From positions 1 through 64,000 of the forward strand of contig NZ_FMXT01000001.1 of NCBI RefSeq assembly GCF_900104335.1: a DNA stretch of 64,000 nt, written 5' to 3'. Below, piece after piece: positions 6,571 through 15,225 of this stretch. Every line of letters begins with the position of its first letter. Within the stretch, counting starts at the first letter, position 1. Source of the stretch: Pseudobutyrivibrio sp. YE44 (GTDB lineage Bacteria; Bacillota; Clostridia; Lachnospirales; Lachnospiraceae). A program made the position numbers and the translations under genes. The notes under the pieces were generated by a model, which was not told where the DNA came from, made no database searches, and was given only the letters and a program-made list of their open reading frames with translations.

Positions 6571-6913
6571 ATGTTTAGAAAAATGCGTAGATTTAAACAG
6601 CAGGTGTCAGAGGCTGAGTGTATTGATATTTTGAAAAGTACTAAGAGAGGTGTCTTATCTGTAATTGGAGATGATGGTTATCCATATGGAATGCCAATTA
6701 ATCATTATTATTGTGAAGAGGATGGTAAGATTTATTTCCATGGAGCCAAGGCTGGGCACAAGATTGATGCTATCAAGGCTTGCGATAAGGCTAGCTATTG
6801 TGTTTACAACGATGGCTTCCGTAAAGAAGGAGATTAAGAACTCATTTAAAAACGTCCAATGTATAGAACTAGTGCCAGAGCATATGACAGGAAAGCTAGT
6901 TAATGAGTCGTAA
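6571..6913 (+). pseudogene. Broken pyridoxamine 5'-phosphate oxidase-family (NimA-type) gene
   Basis: The first 88 residues (MFRKMRRFKQQVSE...RGVLSVIGDDGYPYGMPINHYY...GAKAGHKIDAIKACDKASYCVYNDGF) match flavin-binding NimA/PNPOx proteins of about 155 residues. The frame stops at 6837. The usual family C-terminus, VQCIELVPEHMTGKLVNES, follows in another frame up to 6913. About 45 residues in the middle are missing, so a deletion plus frameshift has destroyed the gene. GAGGTG six bases before the ATG fits the start. It sits 10 bases after the SMR gene. Confidence 0.85.
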
Positions 6914-7061
6914 TTAGGAAAATAATGAGGAAATCGCTAGAAATGTCATATAGAATTATAAGAAAAGGTAGGTAATATTAGAACATATCAAGCTATATAA
7001 TCTTAAACAATTCTTAAAGATTTACCATCTTGGAACTTAAAAATTTATTCAATACAATAAG

Positions 7062-7079
7062 CTTGTAATTAATTACAAG
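7062..7079. promoter_or_regulatory. Perfect 18-bp palindrome before response regulator
   Basis: CTTGTAATTAATTACAAG is a perfect dyad ending 19 bases before the response-regulator start. No clear promoter hexamers were identified beside it. Autoregulatory binding by the OmpR-type product is plausible but unproven; OmpR family sites are more often direct repeats. Confidence 0.45.
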
Positions 7080-7098
7080 AGTTACACAGGGAGAAAAA

Positions 7099-7809
7099 AT
7101 GAATAATATTCTAATATGTGATGATGAACAGGATATCGTATCGGCTCTTAGAATTTATCTTGAGAGTGAGGGAATGAACGTAACATCGGCTTCAAATGGA
7201 AGAGAAGCAGTAGAGATTATGAAAAGCCCAGAGGGCGAAGATATGCAGCTGATTCTTCTTGATGTGATGATGCCAGAGATGGATGGCATATCAGCTATGT
7301 CTGAAATCCGAAAGGAGTCGAATGTACCAATTATTATGCTTACTGCAAAAAGTGAGGATGCTGACAAAGTTATTGGACTTACGGTTGGCGCAGATGATTA
7401 TGTTACAAAACCTTTCAATCCAGTGGAGCTTATGGCAAGAGTTAAATCTCAGCTGAGACGTTATACAATGCTTGGAGCTCAGAACGGAAATACGAACACC
7501 GCAAATGCAAATGTTATTACAGTTGGTGGTATTGAATTAAATGACAAGTCTAAAGAAGTCACCTTAGATGGAAATCCTGTATCACTTACTCCATTAGAAT
7601 ATGATATTTTAAAGCTTCTTATGATACATAAGGGCGAAGTACTCTCCCCAAGAGATATTTATGAAAGTGTTTGGAAGGAGTCGGTCATTGGTGCTGAAAG
7701 TACAGTGGCTGTTCACATCCGACACCTGAGAGAAAAATTGGAATATGACAGTGCTAATCCTAGATACCTTAAAGCAGTCTGGGGGCACGGCTACAAGATG
7801 GATTCATAA
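7099..7809 (+). CDS. OmpR/PhoB family response regulator
   Basis: A 236-residue two-domain regulator. The receiver domain spans residues 1-120 with the acidic pair D8-D9, phospho-acceptor D55 in LILLDVMMPEMDG, T83-type LTAKSE and K-switch YVTKPF. The winged-helix DNA-binding domain starts near 143 and ends VWGHGYKMDS. GGGAGAAAA upstream sets the start. The histidine kinase gene starts 44 bases downstream, so the pair forms one two-component operon. Sequence resembles the VanR-like regulators common in Clostridia; the signal is unknown. Confidence 0.95.
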   Translation: MNNILICDDEQDIVSALRIYLESEGMNVTSASNGREAVEIMKSPEGEDMQLILLDVMMPEMDGISAMSEIRKESNVPIIMLTAKSEDADKVIGLTVGADDYVTKPFNPVELMARVKSQLRRYTMLGAQNGNTNTANANVITVGGIELNDKSKEVTLDGNPVSLTPLEYDILKLLMIHKGEVLSPRDIYESVWKESVIGAESTVAVHIRHLREKLEYDSANPRYLKAVWGHGYKMDS

Positions 7810-7853
7810 GGTTACTGTGAATAGTAACTTGTGAAAATCTTTAGGAGGGTGAT

Positions 7854-10391
7854 ATGAAACTATTTTACAATCGGACAGGAAGAATTATTTTAGGAATTAT
7901 CTGTACCGTATTTACGTTTATTTTTATGTTTTCCGTTGCTGCTGGTGGTATTTTAGGAAACATTGGATTATTTTCAAGCGACACCAGCGAGTTTAAAAGC
8001 GAATTATATAAGATGGCTGGAAAGGATTATGCAGCCTGGATTTTAGATAATGAAGAGAATGGATTTACTTCTGAAAGATTGGAAGGAATGAATTGCTACT
8101 ACGGCGTTATCCCTGGAAAGGATACAGAAGACATTGATCTCAATTCTGACAGCTCTTATGTATATCGTAATTTTAAAGATGTAAAAGTTCCTAAGGATGC
8201 TTTCAAAAACTATTATGGAATTGATGGAGATACAGAAATAACATTAAGTGAGAAGCTGTTGGATTTTTGGACTCCTAGCTACATCAGTACAGAATATAGT
8301 GAAGTTTATACAAATGTAAGTATAGAAGGAATAGGATATGACCTTATTGGTCAGAAGGCTTATGTGTTTGGTAACGGAAGATTTTATCCTATTCAGGAAT
8401 ATTATTACAGCTATAAAACAAGCGAACAACCTGAAGGGACACCTAATACAAATAGCATCTACTCTAAAATTTGGGCTAATAATCAGGCTAATTTAGAGGT
8501 TGTCCAGGAAGATGAGACTTATTATGTAGTTGAGGATTCTAAAAAAACTGAGCAATCAGAGGAAACAGAAGAATCAGAAGGTAAAGAGGAAGTTACAACT
8601 GATTATCTATCAGAAGAGACTGTTATTGAAAATGGTGCTTTAGGCGAAGATGGTGATTTCCTTTATATAGATGGAAAAGCTTACAAGCCATTATCTGGAT
8701 CTGTTAAGGGATACGTTTTAGCATTAAATACTGATGAAGGCGCTTCTGGAAAGCTTTGTCTTGATAATGTGGCAGATTTATCAGATATCCACGCAGAACT
8801 TACAAAATTAAATTATCAAGTTTCATTAGATAGCATTTCAGCCTTTGGAATTTATGAGGATAATCCAGATTTAACTTACTATACGGTTGTATGCTTCCCT
8901 AATGAGACAAAGCTTGCAGCAAATACTAATACAAATGATTATTATGCTCAGGCAAATGCTCTTATAGCAAAGGCTCCAACCTTTAAAATTCTTCTTCCAC
9001 TTACAGCAATTCTTTCATTTGCAATTGCAATTGGATGTTGGGTAATGTTCTTATTCGCAGCAGGACATAAAAAAGGTGTAGAGGGAATCGTTGAAGGTCC
9101 AATTGAAAAGCTTCCAGCTGATTTGGCACTTGTGATGGCTTTTATTGCTGAGGTTATTGTATTTGCGATATGTATAGGAATTGTTGATGAACTAAGCGCA
9201 TCAGCCTTTGGATTGATTGGAATGATTTTGGCAGCTACAGGAATAGTAGCTATGCTTATTGGATTCCTTTGGAGCTCTAACATTGCAGTAAATGTCAAGC
9301 TACATCATGTATGGAAAAACAGCGTGATATGCAAGATATTAGGTGTAATAAAAAAGTGGTTTGGAAATTTTAATCAAGAGACAAAATATATTCGCTCCAC
9401 AATAAAGTGGACCTACAGAATTTGGGCTATATTTGTAATCATTACTATCTTGGAATGGTTTGGTATTATTGCAACTGGCGCCGATAGCCTATTATTAATT
9501 TGGTTCGTGGAAAAAGTAGCTTTTGGAATTATTCTGCATATCCTATTAAAGAGCTATGCAAAAATCAAAGGTACAGCTTTAGCGCTTGCAGAGGGCGACA
9601 CAAATGCTCAGGTGGATTTAAAAGGAATGCCACTTTTTCTTGAAGAACATGCAAAGGCAATGAATGATATTCAGTCAGGAATTTCAATTGCTTTAGAGGA
9701 GCGAACCAAGAGTGAGCGAATGAAGACAGAGCTCATTACAAATGTTTCTCATGATATAAAAACACCGCTCACTTCAATAATCAATTATGTTGATTTGCTT
9801 TCAAAAGAAGAAATTGATAATGATAAAGCAAAGGATTATCTTGAGGTTTTAGATAGACAGTCTAAGCGTCTTAAAAAACTCATAGAGGATTTGATAGAAG
9901 CGTCAAAAGTTTCTACTGGAAATATTAATTTTAATTTTGAGAAAGTGAATGCAGTAACACTTTTGAATCAGTCCCTAGGAGAATTTAGCGACAGACTTGA
10001 AGCAAATAAAATTACTGTAGTCACAAGCCTTCCTTCTGAGGATGTTTACCTTAAGGCTGATAACAGATATTTATGGCGTGTATTCGATAATCTCATGAGC
10101 AATGTTGTGAAATATGCGCAGCCAAATACCAGAGCATATGTGGATCTGGAACAGGATGAGAATAAGATTAGATTTGTTTTCAGAAACACATCGAAGGAAG
10201 AATTGAACATCACAGCTGAAGAACTTATGGAAAGATTTGTTCGTGGTGATAAATCTCGATACACAGATGGAAACGGTCTAGGACTTTCAATAGCTCGAAG
10301 TCTTGCTGAAGCAATGGGAGGAAGCTTGAAGCTTTCTATTGATGGAGATTTATTTAAGTCTGTTGTAGAATTTAATAAGGTTGATAAATAG
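7854..10391 (+). CDS. Multi-pass sensor histidine kinase
   Basis: An 845-residue membrane kinase. One N-terminal helix (about 10-32) is followed by a large extracytoplasmic region to about residue 375, including an acidic low-complexity tract (EQSEETEESEGKEE) near 228-243. A cluster of five or six hydrophobic helices lies at about 378-580. The H-box is NVSHDIKTPLTSIINYVDLL with the phosphorylated histidine at about 633. The ATPase domain follows, with N-box DNLMSN, G1-like region and GNGLGLSIARSLAEAMGG. AGGAGG precedes the ATG. The big double sensor architecture is unlike the short VanS type; ligand unknown. Confidence 0.93.
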   Translation: MKLFYNRTGRIILGIICTVFTFIFMFSVAAGGILGNIGLFSSDTSEFKSELYKMAGKDYAAWILDNEENGFTSERLEGMNCYYGVIPGKDTEDIDLNSDSSYVYRNFKDVKVPKDAFKNYYGIDGDTEITLSEKLLDFWTPSYISTEYSEVYTNVSIEGIGYDLIGQKAYVFGNGRFYPIQEYYYSYKTSEQPEGTPNTNSIYSKIWANNQANLEVVQEDETYYVVEDSKKTEQSEETEESEGKEEVTTDYLSEETVIENGALGEDGDFLYIDGKAYKPLSGSVKGYVLALNTDEGASGKLCLDNVADLSDIHAELTKLNYQVSLDSISAFGIYEDNPDLTYYTVVCFPNETKLAANTNTNDYYAQANALIAKAPTFKILLPLTAILSFAIAIGCWVMFLFAAGHKKGVEGIVEGPIEKLPADLALVMAFIAEVIVFAICIGIVDELSASAFGLIGMILAATGIVAMLIGFLWSSNIAVNVKLHHVWKNSVICKILGVIKKWFGNFNQETKYIRSTIKWTYRIWAIFVIITILEWFGIIATGADSLLLIWFVEKVAFGIILHILLKSYAKIKGTALALAEGDTNAQVDLKGMPLFLEEHAKAMNDIQSGISIALEERTKSERMKTELITNVSHDIKTPLTSIINYVDLLSKEEIDNDKAKDYLEVLDRQSKRLKKLIEDLIEASKVSTGNINFNFEKVNAVTLLNQSLGEFSDRLEANKITVVTSLPSEDVYLKADNRYLWRVFDNLMSNVVKYAQPNTRAYVDLEQDENKIRFVFRNTSKEELNITAEELMERFVRGDKSRYTDGNGLGLSIARSLAEAMGGSLKLSIDGDLFKSVVEFNKVDK

Positions 10392-10393
10392 TA

Positions 10394-10438
10394 AAATGAA
10401 GGGCACCTTGCATATGCGGGCTGCTCTTCATTTTTTTT
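10394..10438 (+). terminator. Terminator after sensor kinase
   Basis: Imperfect stem AAATGAAGGGCA / TGCTCTTCATTT followed by eight Ts. Confidence 0.75.
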
Positions 10439-10475
10439 ATTTCTATGTGATTCGCAAATACGGTATAATGTTAGA

Positions 10476-11114
10476 ATGATTGAAAAAGATATGGGACAGA
10501 TTAAAAGAGACGATATGCTGGAGCTTACCCGAAGATTTACATCAGCTCGTAGTAACTTAGTTAGAATTGCAGGTGCGTATATAGATGAGGAGGGGTATAT
10601 AGACGGCACTTTTAATACCAACTTCCTGAGTCTGAAGGGAGCAGAAAAGAATAGATGCCTTGATATAGCTAAAGCGATACCTTTTGCAAAGCCAAATGAG
10701 GAATTAATTCAGTACAAGATTCCGGGAATGTGCCCAGGTTCTATTTGGCAGATGATATACGCAATTCGTGATTGCGAATTGAAGAATGATGCTCTGATGC
10801 TTAATTTGTATGAGCTGATAGCGGAGAAATATCCTAAGGGAAGACCATATGCGATTTATGTTTATTATGGGGCTTACGATGTACCAATCAAAGGCAGTGA
10901 TAAGTCTTACCAGGATGAATCGGAAGAGGTTTATAAGTATCTGATTGTGGCGATTTCACCAGTGGATGAGGAGCTGGTGCCTCATTCGCCAGAGGCTGGA
11001 TTTCTTTATCCGGCATTTACTAACAGAAGCACAGATATTAATCATGTGAATTTCTATAGTCAGGATTATGAGGAAGCTAGAGAGTTGATGATGTTTTTGA
11101 ATTTGGAGGAATAA
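10476..11114 (+). CDS. DUF4317-like protein of unknown function
   Basis: A 212-residue soluble protein. Residues 12-80 (LELTRRFTSARSNLVRIAGAYIDEEGYIDGTFNTNFLSLKGAEK...) resemble the start of DUF4317 proteins, which are normally nearly twice as long; I am not certain of the family. A TATAAT box at 10464-10469 would place the transcript start almost on this ATG, so translation may be leaderless or begin at the ATG of 10491 (MGQIKRDD). The stop overlaps the next gene's start by one base, implying coupling. No catalytic motif is recognised. Confidence 0.6.
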   Translation: MIEKDMGQIKRDDMLELTRRFTSARSNLVRIAGAYIDEEGYIDGTFNTNFLSLKGAEKNRCLDIAKAIPFAKPNEELIQYKIPGMCPGSIWQMIYAIRDCELKNDALMLNLYELIAEKYPKGRPYAIYVYYGAYDVPIKGSDKSYQDESEEVYKYLIVAISPVDEELVPHSPEAGFLYPAFTNRSTDINHVNFYSQDYEEARELMMFLNLEE

Positions 11115-11365
11115 TGGCAGAAGAGATTTTTGACATTGTAGATGAAAAGTTCTGTGTTCCTATGGGCGGGCTAGAGATAGTTCGTAAATACGTTGAGAGG
11201 CAAGAACAAAAGACCGCAACTATGGCTACAGGCATGATTATGGGGATGCTATTTGGTATGGCTATTGGTATAGCTATTCATAGGACTGGAACAGGTATGT
11301 GTATGGGTATGGTGATTGGAATGCTTATTGGCATGGTTGCTGACATTCAAAGGAATAGGGAGTAA
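11114..11365 (+). CDS. Small glycine/methionine-rich membrane protein
   Basis: An 83-residue protein. The first 38 residues are charged and cytosolic (MAEEIFDIVDEKFCVPMGG...). Two hydrophobic helices follow (about 39-54 and 61-76), both with repeating GxxxG-like spacing (GMIMGMLFGMAIGIAI and GMCMGMVIGMLIGMVA), as in glycine-zipper proteins. The ATG overlaps the stop of the DUF4317-like gene, so the two are translationally coupled and probably work together. Function unknown. Confidence 0.7.
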   Translation: MAEEIFDIVDEKFCVPMGGLEIVRKYVERQEQKTATMATGMIMGMLFGMAIGIAIHRTGTGMCMGMVIGMLIGMVADIQRNRE

Positions 11366-11384
11366 CAAATAGTTTAAAACAGTT

Positions 11385-11891
11385 TTAGGCTTGTTTGACC
11401 CAGGCTACGGCGCCGCATCTGGCGCAGCCGTAATATTTATAATTTCTAGTGAATTTACTTTCGCGCTTGCGGTAGATTGTGGCACCACAGCTGCCGCAGG
11501 TGAAGACATATTTGATGCGCATCTCTGAGGGCTTATAATTCTCAATGCCCTTTTCTTGGCCTTGAGTTACTCTCTTAATATTATATCCATAAACTTGATT
11601 TACAACTTCAGCATAGTATTTCCACTTTCCAGTGTGGCGCATGCACCCCTTGCAGGTGTGTAGAAGCTCGTGGATGATTGTTTCTTTGCAAGCTTGTTCA
11701 GAAATACGGTCGTCCTCAAGAAGACGAGCAGCAATTTCAATGGAATATGAGCCGTCAGGGTTCAGTTTGCATAGTCCCCAGCGAGTTTTCGCCCTTGTAT
11801 TTATAGACCATGAGGAAATATTGCCAAGCTTCATGCCAAGTCGAGTCACCTCATAGATGCATTGTTCTTTTAAAACTTCAAAATCTTTCAT
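11385..11891 (-). CDS. SprT-like zinc metallopeptidase-fold protein
   Basis: A 168-residue protein with the SprT-like domain. The zinc-binding motif HELLH is at residues 74-78, with a downstream histidine in MRHTGKWKYYAEVV. A C-terminal zinc ribbon follows, CGSCG about 132 and CARCG about 160. SprT family proteins include DNA-protein crosslink proteases; bacterial members are poorly characterised. A TTG further upstream would add ten residues but lacks a ribosome-binding site, so the ATG at MKDFEVL was chosen. It converges on the DUF4317 operon and stands alone. Confidence 0.85.
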   Translation of the reverse strand: MKDFEVLKEQCIYEVTRLGMKLGNISSWSINTRAKTRWGLCKLNPDGSYSIEIAARLLEDDRISEQACKETIIHELLHTCKGCMRHTGKWKYYAEVVNQVYGYNIKRVTQGQEKGIENYKPSEMRIKYVFTCGSCGATIYRKRESKFTRNYKYYGCARCGAVAWVKQA

Positions 11892-12024
11892 AGTTAAAAT
11901 CTCTTTCTTTGATACGACCAATTATATGGAAAAATCCTTTGAAATACAATCAATAAACAGTCATAATTGATAGCAAGGAAATATGATTTTTACTTAATAG
12001 TATTGATAAGTTTAGGAGAAAATA

Positions 12025-12534
12025 ATGTTAAAGAATTATAAGAAGGAAGGGCAAAAACTTCCACTGTTTGGAGTAGGACCATATATTGTCTATGGTATGG
12101 CAGTTGTTAATATTTTAGGGATAATTTTATTTGGATATGTTTTCAAAATCGGAACACTAGAACTTCCATGGACTGTGATTTTCTGTATTATTGGTGGACT
12201 GTTAATTGTTGTAGGTGTTGCGGTTTGGTATATAGGTGCCATGCGCTCAGATATGGATGATTCAATTACCGGGAATAAGTTGCAGACTAAGGGGATATAT
12301 TCTTGGGTGAGAAATCCTATGTACAGTGGATGGTGGCTCGCCTTCACAGGCGGTTTGCTGATGTGGCACAATGCTTGTATGCTGATTTTGCCAGTGATAG
12401 ATTGGCTTATTATGACAGTTGCTTTAATTAATACAGAAGAAAAGTGGCTATTGGATTTATATGGGGATGAATATGCTGAGTACAAGAAGCAGGTAAACAG
12501 ATGCATTCCATGGAAAAGACGAAAAACTACATAG
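12025..12534 (+). CDS. Isoprenylcysteine carboxyl methyltransferase-family membrane protein
   Basis: A 169-residue protein with four or five hydrophobic segments. It ends with the family signature WVRNPMYSGWWLAFTGG (residues about 92-108), followed by EEKWLLDLYGDEYAEYKKQV. This is the ICMT/PEMT-like fold that methylates lipids or prenyl groups using S-adenosylmethionine. Bacterial members have mostly unknown substrates. TTTAGGAG precedes the ATG. The SGNH hydrolase gene begins 12 bases after the stop. Confidence 0.85.
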   Translation: MLKNYKKEGQKLPLFGVGPYIVYGMAVVNILGIILFGYVFKIGTLELPWTVIFCIIGGLLIVVGVAVWYIGAMRSDMDDSITGNKLQTKGIYSWVRNPMYSGWWLAFTGGLLMWHNACMLILPVIDWLIMTVALINTEEKWLLDLYGDEYAEYKKQVNRCIPWKRRKTT

Positions 12535-12545
12535 GAGAGACAACA

Positions 12546-13226
12546 ATGAAAATCTTATTTATAGGTAACAGTCACACTTACATGAACGACATGCCTGAGC
12601 TTACCAGACTTATGATTGAGGATGCTACAGGAGAGGCTTGCGAAGTTTTTATGCTTGCGTATTCTGGTAGATCCTTGAAGTGGCATATGGAAGAGGAGTA
12701 TTTTTCTGAGAGATTTAATATTCTTCATGGAAACTATGACTACTGTGTAATCCAGGAACAGGCACATCCTATGGGATCTGAGGAGGATACAATTAAATAT
12801 GCTACAAGGATAGTGGAGCTTTGTAACCAAGTTGGTACATCACCTATTATTTTTGAGACTTGGGCTGAAAAGGTGAAACCAGAGAATCAGATTGAAATGA
12901 ATCGTAGATACAGAAGTCTTGCAGATAAGTTAAATGTTTCACTTGCACCAATTGGAGAGGTGTGGAGCAAAATTCTTAACACATCTGATATTGAACTTTA
13001 TTTCAGGGATGGTGAGCATGCATCGGCAACAGGTGATTATTTGATTGCGATGGTACTTACAAAGGTTATTACTGGGAAGCTACCAAGTGCTGATTTTTTA
13101 ACAGCCTTTGATTTTACTGTACCTGATCGTTTCTGGCCTGTTAAAGAAAAGGTTGAGGATGAGGTTGTCAAAATAGATTCAGATATAATTAACATTATTA
13201 GAAGCAAGGTGGAAGAGTTTATATAA
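12546..13226 (+). CDS. SGNH/GDSL-type hydrolase
   Basis: A 226-residue protein. Block I is GNSHTYMNDMP (nucleophile Ser9), and the C-terminal catalytic pair lies in DGEHASATGDYLI, so the SGNH esterase fold is likely. VIQEQAHP supplies the block-III-like part. No signal peptide is visible, so it is probably cytosolic. The start is set by GGAGAGAC upstream; an earlier ATG overlaps the preceding gene without a site. Its stop overlaps the next ATG by one base. Substrate unknown. Confidence 0.82.
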   Translation: MKILFIGNSHTYMNDMPELTRLMIEDATGEACEVFMLAYSGRSLKWHMEEEYFSERFNILHGNYDYCVIQEQAHPMGSEEDTIKYATRIVELCNQVGTSPIIFETWAEKVKPENQIEMNRRYRSLADKLNVSLAPIGEVWSKILNTSDIELYFRDGEHASATGDYLIAMVLTKVITGKLPSADFLTAFDFTVPDRFWPVKEKVEDEVVKIDSDIINIIRSKVEEFI

Positions 13227-13642
13227 TGAAGATTATGGTTAGTGCCTGTCTGCTTGGGCAGAATTGCAAATATAATGGTGGAAACAACTACAGTGATAAG
13301 GTTGCCAAGTATATAGAGGGGCATGAGATTATTCCTGTTTGTCCAGAGGTGGCAGGAGGTCTTCCAACACCAAGAATTCCTTGCGAGATCGTGAATGGAG
13401 TTGTCACTAATAAAAATGGAGAAAGTAAGGATAAGGAATTCAGAAAGGGAGCACAGGTTTGTTTGCAGAAAGCACTTGATGAGAATGTTGATTTAGTTAT
13501 ACTTCAGTCGCGAAGTCCTTCTTGCGGTGTGAAGCAAATTTACGATGGAAGTTTCACTGGGAAGTTGATTGATGGTCATGGAGTGTTCGCAGAACTTCTG
13601 ATTCAGAATGGGATAAAAGTGTTGGATTTAGCGGATATATAA
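13226..13642 (+). CDS. DUF523 family (TudS-like) protein
   Basis: A 138-residue protein with the DUF523 pattern: SACLLGQNCKYNGG at 6-19, CPEVAGGLPTPRIPCEI at 38-54 and SRSPSCGV near 92. The conserved cysteines (C8, C38 region and C96) match the iron-sulfur ligands of TudS thiouracil desulfurases. Most members stay unassigned, so desulfuration is only a possibility. It is translationally coupled to the SGNH hydrolase gene. Confidence 0.88.
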   Translation: MKIMVSACLLGQNCKYNGGNNYSDKVAKYIEGHEIIPVCPEVAGGLPTPRIPCEIVNGVVTNKNGESKDKEFRKGAQVCLQKALDENVDLVILQSRSPSCGVKQIYDGSFTGKLIDGHGVFAELLIQNGIKVLDLADI

Positions 13643-13684
13643 AACTTTAGTGGTTATAATGACAACATTGAAGGAGAGAAGATT

Positions 13685-14218
13685 ATGGCGATTACATTAA
13701 CCCCACTGTCACCAGATGACCGTGAGCAATTTATATTAGACAACCAGGAGGCGTTCAACTATGGAGCCTTAGAAGAGTTCGGCCGTAGAGATGATCACTT
13801 TGAAGACGGTGAACAAATCATTTCGCGGAAGACTATTGAGCAATCCATAGATGGTGGAGAGGCCTATCGCATCATGGAAGATGGTAAGCCAGTAGGTGGT
13901 GTCATAATTAGAGCTGAAGGCGATAGAGGCGATTTAGATATTCTCTTCACATCCCCTAAAGAACATAGTAAAGGTGTGGGATATGCTGCTTGGTGCCAGG
14001 TGGAAAAGCTTCATTCCGAGGTGAAGGTCTGGGAGACGGTGACACCATATTTCGAGACTCGAAACATCCATTTCTATGTGAATCGATGCGGGTTTCATAT
14101 AGTGGAGTTTTACAATAAATTTCATCCAGACCCAAATGACCCTGAGGTCGAGCATATGGATATAGACGACCAGTTCCCAGATGGGATGTTTAGATTTGAG
14201 AAATATATGGGGGAATAA
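13685..14218 (+). CDS. GNAT family N-acetyltransferase
   Basis: A 177-residue protein with the GNAT fold. The core is GGVIIRAEGDRGDLDILFTSPKEHSKGVGYAAWCQVE (residues about 72-107), holding the acetyl-CoA pyrophosphate loop as HSKGVGYA. The C-terminal part is FETRNIHFYVNRCGFHIVEFYNKF, the usual last strands. The AAGGAGAG site precedes the ATG. It may be the last gene of the 12025-14218 group, because a terminator follows at once. Substrate unknown. Confidence 0.85.
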   Translation: MAITLTPLSPDDREQFILDNQEAFNYGALEEFGRRDDHFEDGEQIISRKTIEQSIDGGEAYRIMEDGKPVGGVIIRAEGDRGDLDILFTSPKEHSKGVGYAAWCQVEKLHSEVKVWETVTPYFETRNIHFYVNRCGFHIVEFYNKFHPDPNDPEVEHMDIDDQFPDGMFRFEKYMGE

Positions 14219-14236
14219 TGTAGATAGAGGCGTTAT

Positions 14237-14267
14237 TGAGACTGATTATCATCAGTCTCTTTTTTTA
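14237..14267 (+). terminator. Terminator after GNAT gene
   Basis: GAGACTGA / TCAGTCTC stem followed by TTTTTTT. Confidence 0.85.
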
Positions 14268-14272
14268 AAACA

Positions 14273-14307
14273 AAAAGTTAGACATAACTAACTTTTGGCG
14301 ATATAAT
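14273..14307 (+). promoter_or_regulatory. Promoter with inverted-repeat operator over its -35
   Basis: TAGACA (14279-14284) and TATAAT (14302-14307) with 17-bp spacing. A perfect 9-bp inverted repeat, AAAAGTTAG (14273-14281) / CTAACTTTT (14288-14296) with a 6-nt spacer, covers the -35 box, as expected for a repressor site of the MarR/TetR kind. It drives the small-protein operon that begins at 14342. Confidence 0.75.
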
Positions 14308-14341
14308 AAGTGTAGAGGTAGAAGAGTAGGAGGTGTTTACT

Positions 14342-14428
14342 ATGACGCTTATACAGATTCTTTCAATTGCTTTATTGGTTGCAGCATTAATTTGGCAACA
14401 TTTCTATTTACACAAACATAAGCATTAA
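14342..14428 (+). CDS. 28-residue single-helix membrane peptide
   Basis: MTLIQILSIALLVAALIWQH... ending in a histidine/lysine tail (HFYLHKHKH). One hydrophobic helix spans residues 3-19. The start has a strong AGGAGGTG site eight bases upstream and the gene lies 35 bases after the TATAAT box, ahead of a membrane-protein gene. The signals argue for real translation. It is too short for usual gene callers; no family recognised. Confidence 0.65.
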   Translation: MTLIQILSIALLVAALIWQHFYLHKHKH

Positions 14429-14447
14429 TCTTATGGGGAGAGAAAAC

Positions 14448-14957
14448 ATGAGCTGGTTTGTATTTGTAATTGAAGCAATAATATTTGCGACGATTTTTAC
14501 TACGATACTTTTCACATTATATCGTGGTGATAGGATGTATCGTCCAGAATGTATTCACAATTATCCTCCTGATATTCAAGAGGAGTACTTCAAGACCCAT
14601 GAGAAGGTGGATGTATCCTATAAATCTAAGAATGTGGTTCTTGCAAAATCTTGCGGTATATTGGTGTTCACAGTTATTCTTACAATCTGTGCGAAGGTTG
14701 CAGGTGCCGCTACATTTTGGCAGGGATTTGGAATTGCCTTTGGGCTCATGGTATGGATTGGAGCCTATGATACCTTCTTTTTGGACTGGGTGTTATTTGC
14801 GAATATGAAGAAGTTTAGACTAGAGGGGACAGAGCACATGGATGAGGCTTATCATCAAAAGTGGTTCCATCTAAAGGGGTGCATTTTCCCAGGATTAGTA
14901 TTTGCAATAATCCCCGCAGCACTAGTGGGACTTTTTATACATTTAATGGTACAATGA
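14448..14957 (+). CDS. Four-helix membrane protein of unknown function
   Basis: A 169-residue protein with hydrophobic segments at about 2-22, 64-82, 86-105 and 145-167. A soluble loop (HNYPPDIQEEYFKTHEKVDVSYKSKN) follows the first helix, and WIGAYDTFFLDWVLFANMKKFRLEGTEHMDE lies between helices three and four. The ATG follows GGGGAGAG; an ATG 15 bases further up overlaps that site. It is the second gene of the operon driven from 14279. No family could be named. Confidence 0.75.
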   Translation: MSWFVFVIEAIIFATIFTTILFTLYRGDRMYRPECIHNYPPDIQEEYFKTHEKVDVSYKSKNVVLAKSCGILVFTVILTICAKVAGAATFWQGFGIAFGLMVWIGAYDTFFLDWVLFANMKKFRLEGTEHMDEAYHQKWFHLKGCIFPGLVFAIIPAALVGLFIHLMVQ

Positions 14958-14996
14958 TTTTAATGATTGGCACATAGTTTGAGAAAGGCGGTGCCT

Positions 14997-15218
14997 ATGA
15001 AATCCATTCTTATCAAAGATACAACCAAAGAGGAACGAGAGGAAATCATAAAAGCCTCTCTTGATTGTGGTGGCGGTTGTGAAAACTGTTCATCATGCTG
15101 GCTTGGCGGTGGAAGTCCGTGGGATATATATCAGGATTATATTGATGGCAAGCGTGAAATTAGTGACATCAACCAGGATTATATGTCTGTCTACCGTCAA
15201 GACAGGCAGATTAAGTAG
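14997..15218 (+). CDS. Small cysteine-cluster protein (paralogue 1)
   Basis: A 73-residue protein with four cysteines in CGGGCENCSSCW (about residues 24-35). The C-terminus is IYQDYIDGKREISDINQDYM. The neighbour at 15226 shares the layout (four cysteines, then DDYIVG...DVSEDY), so the two are tandem paralogues. A CxxxCxxCxxC cluster could bind zinc or an iron-sulfur cluster. Start set by AAAGGCGG upstream. Function unknown. Confidence 0.7.
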   Translation: MKSILIKDTTKEEREEIIKASLDCGGGCENCSSCWLGGGSPWDIYQDYIDGKREISDINQDYMSVYRQDRQIK

Positions 15219-15225
15219 GTGATTT

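Noticed and set aside
10046-10621. Minus-strand open frame of about 190 codons across the kinase gene end
   Set aside because: It overlaps the ATPase domain of the histidine kinase and a terminator, has no start site and no recognisable protein.
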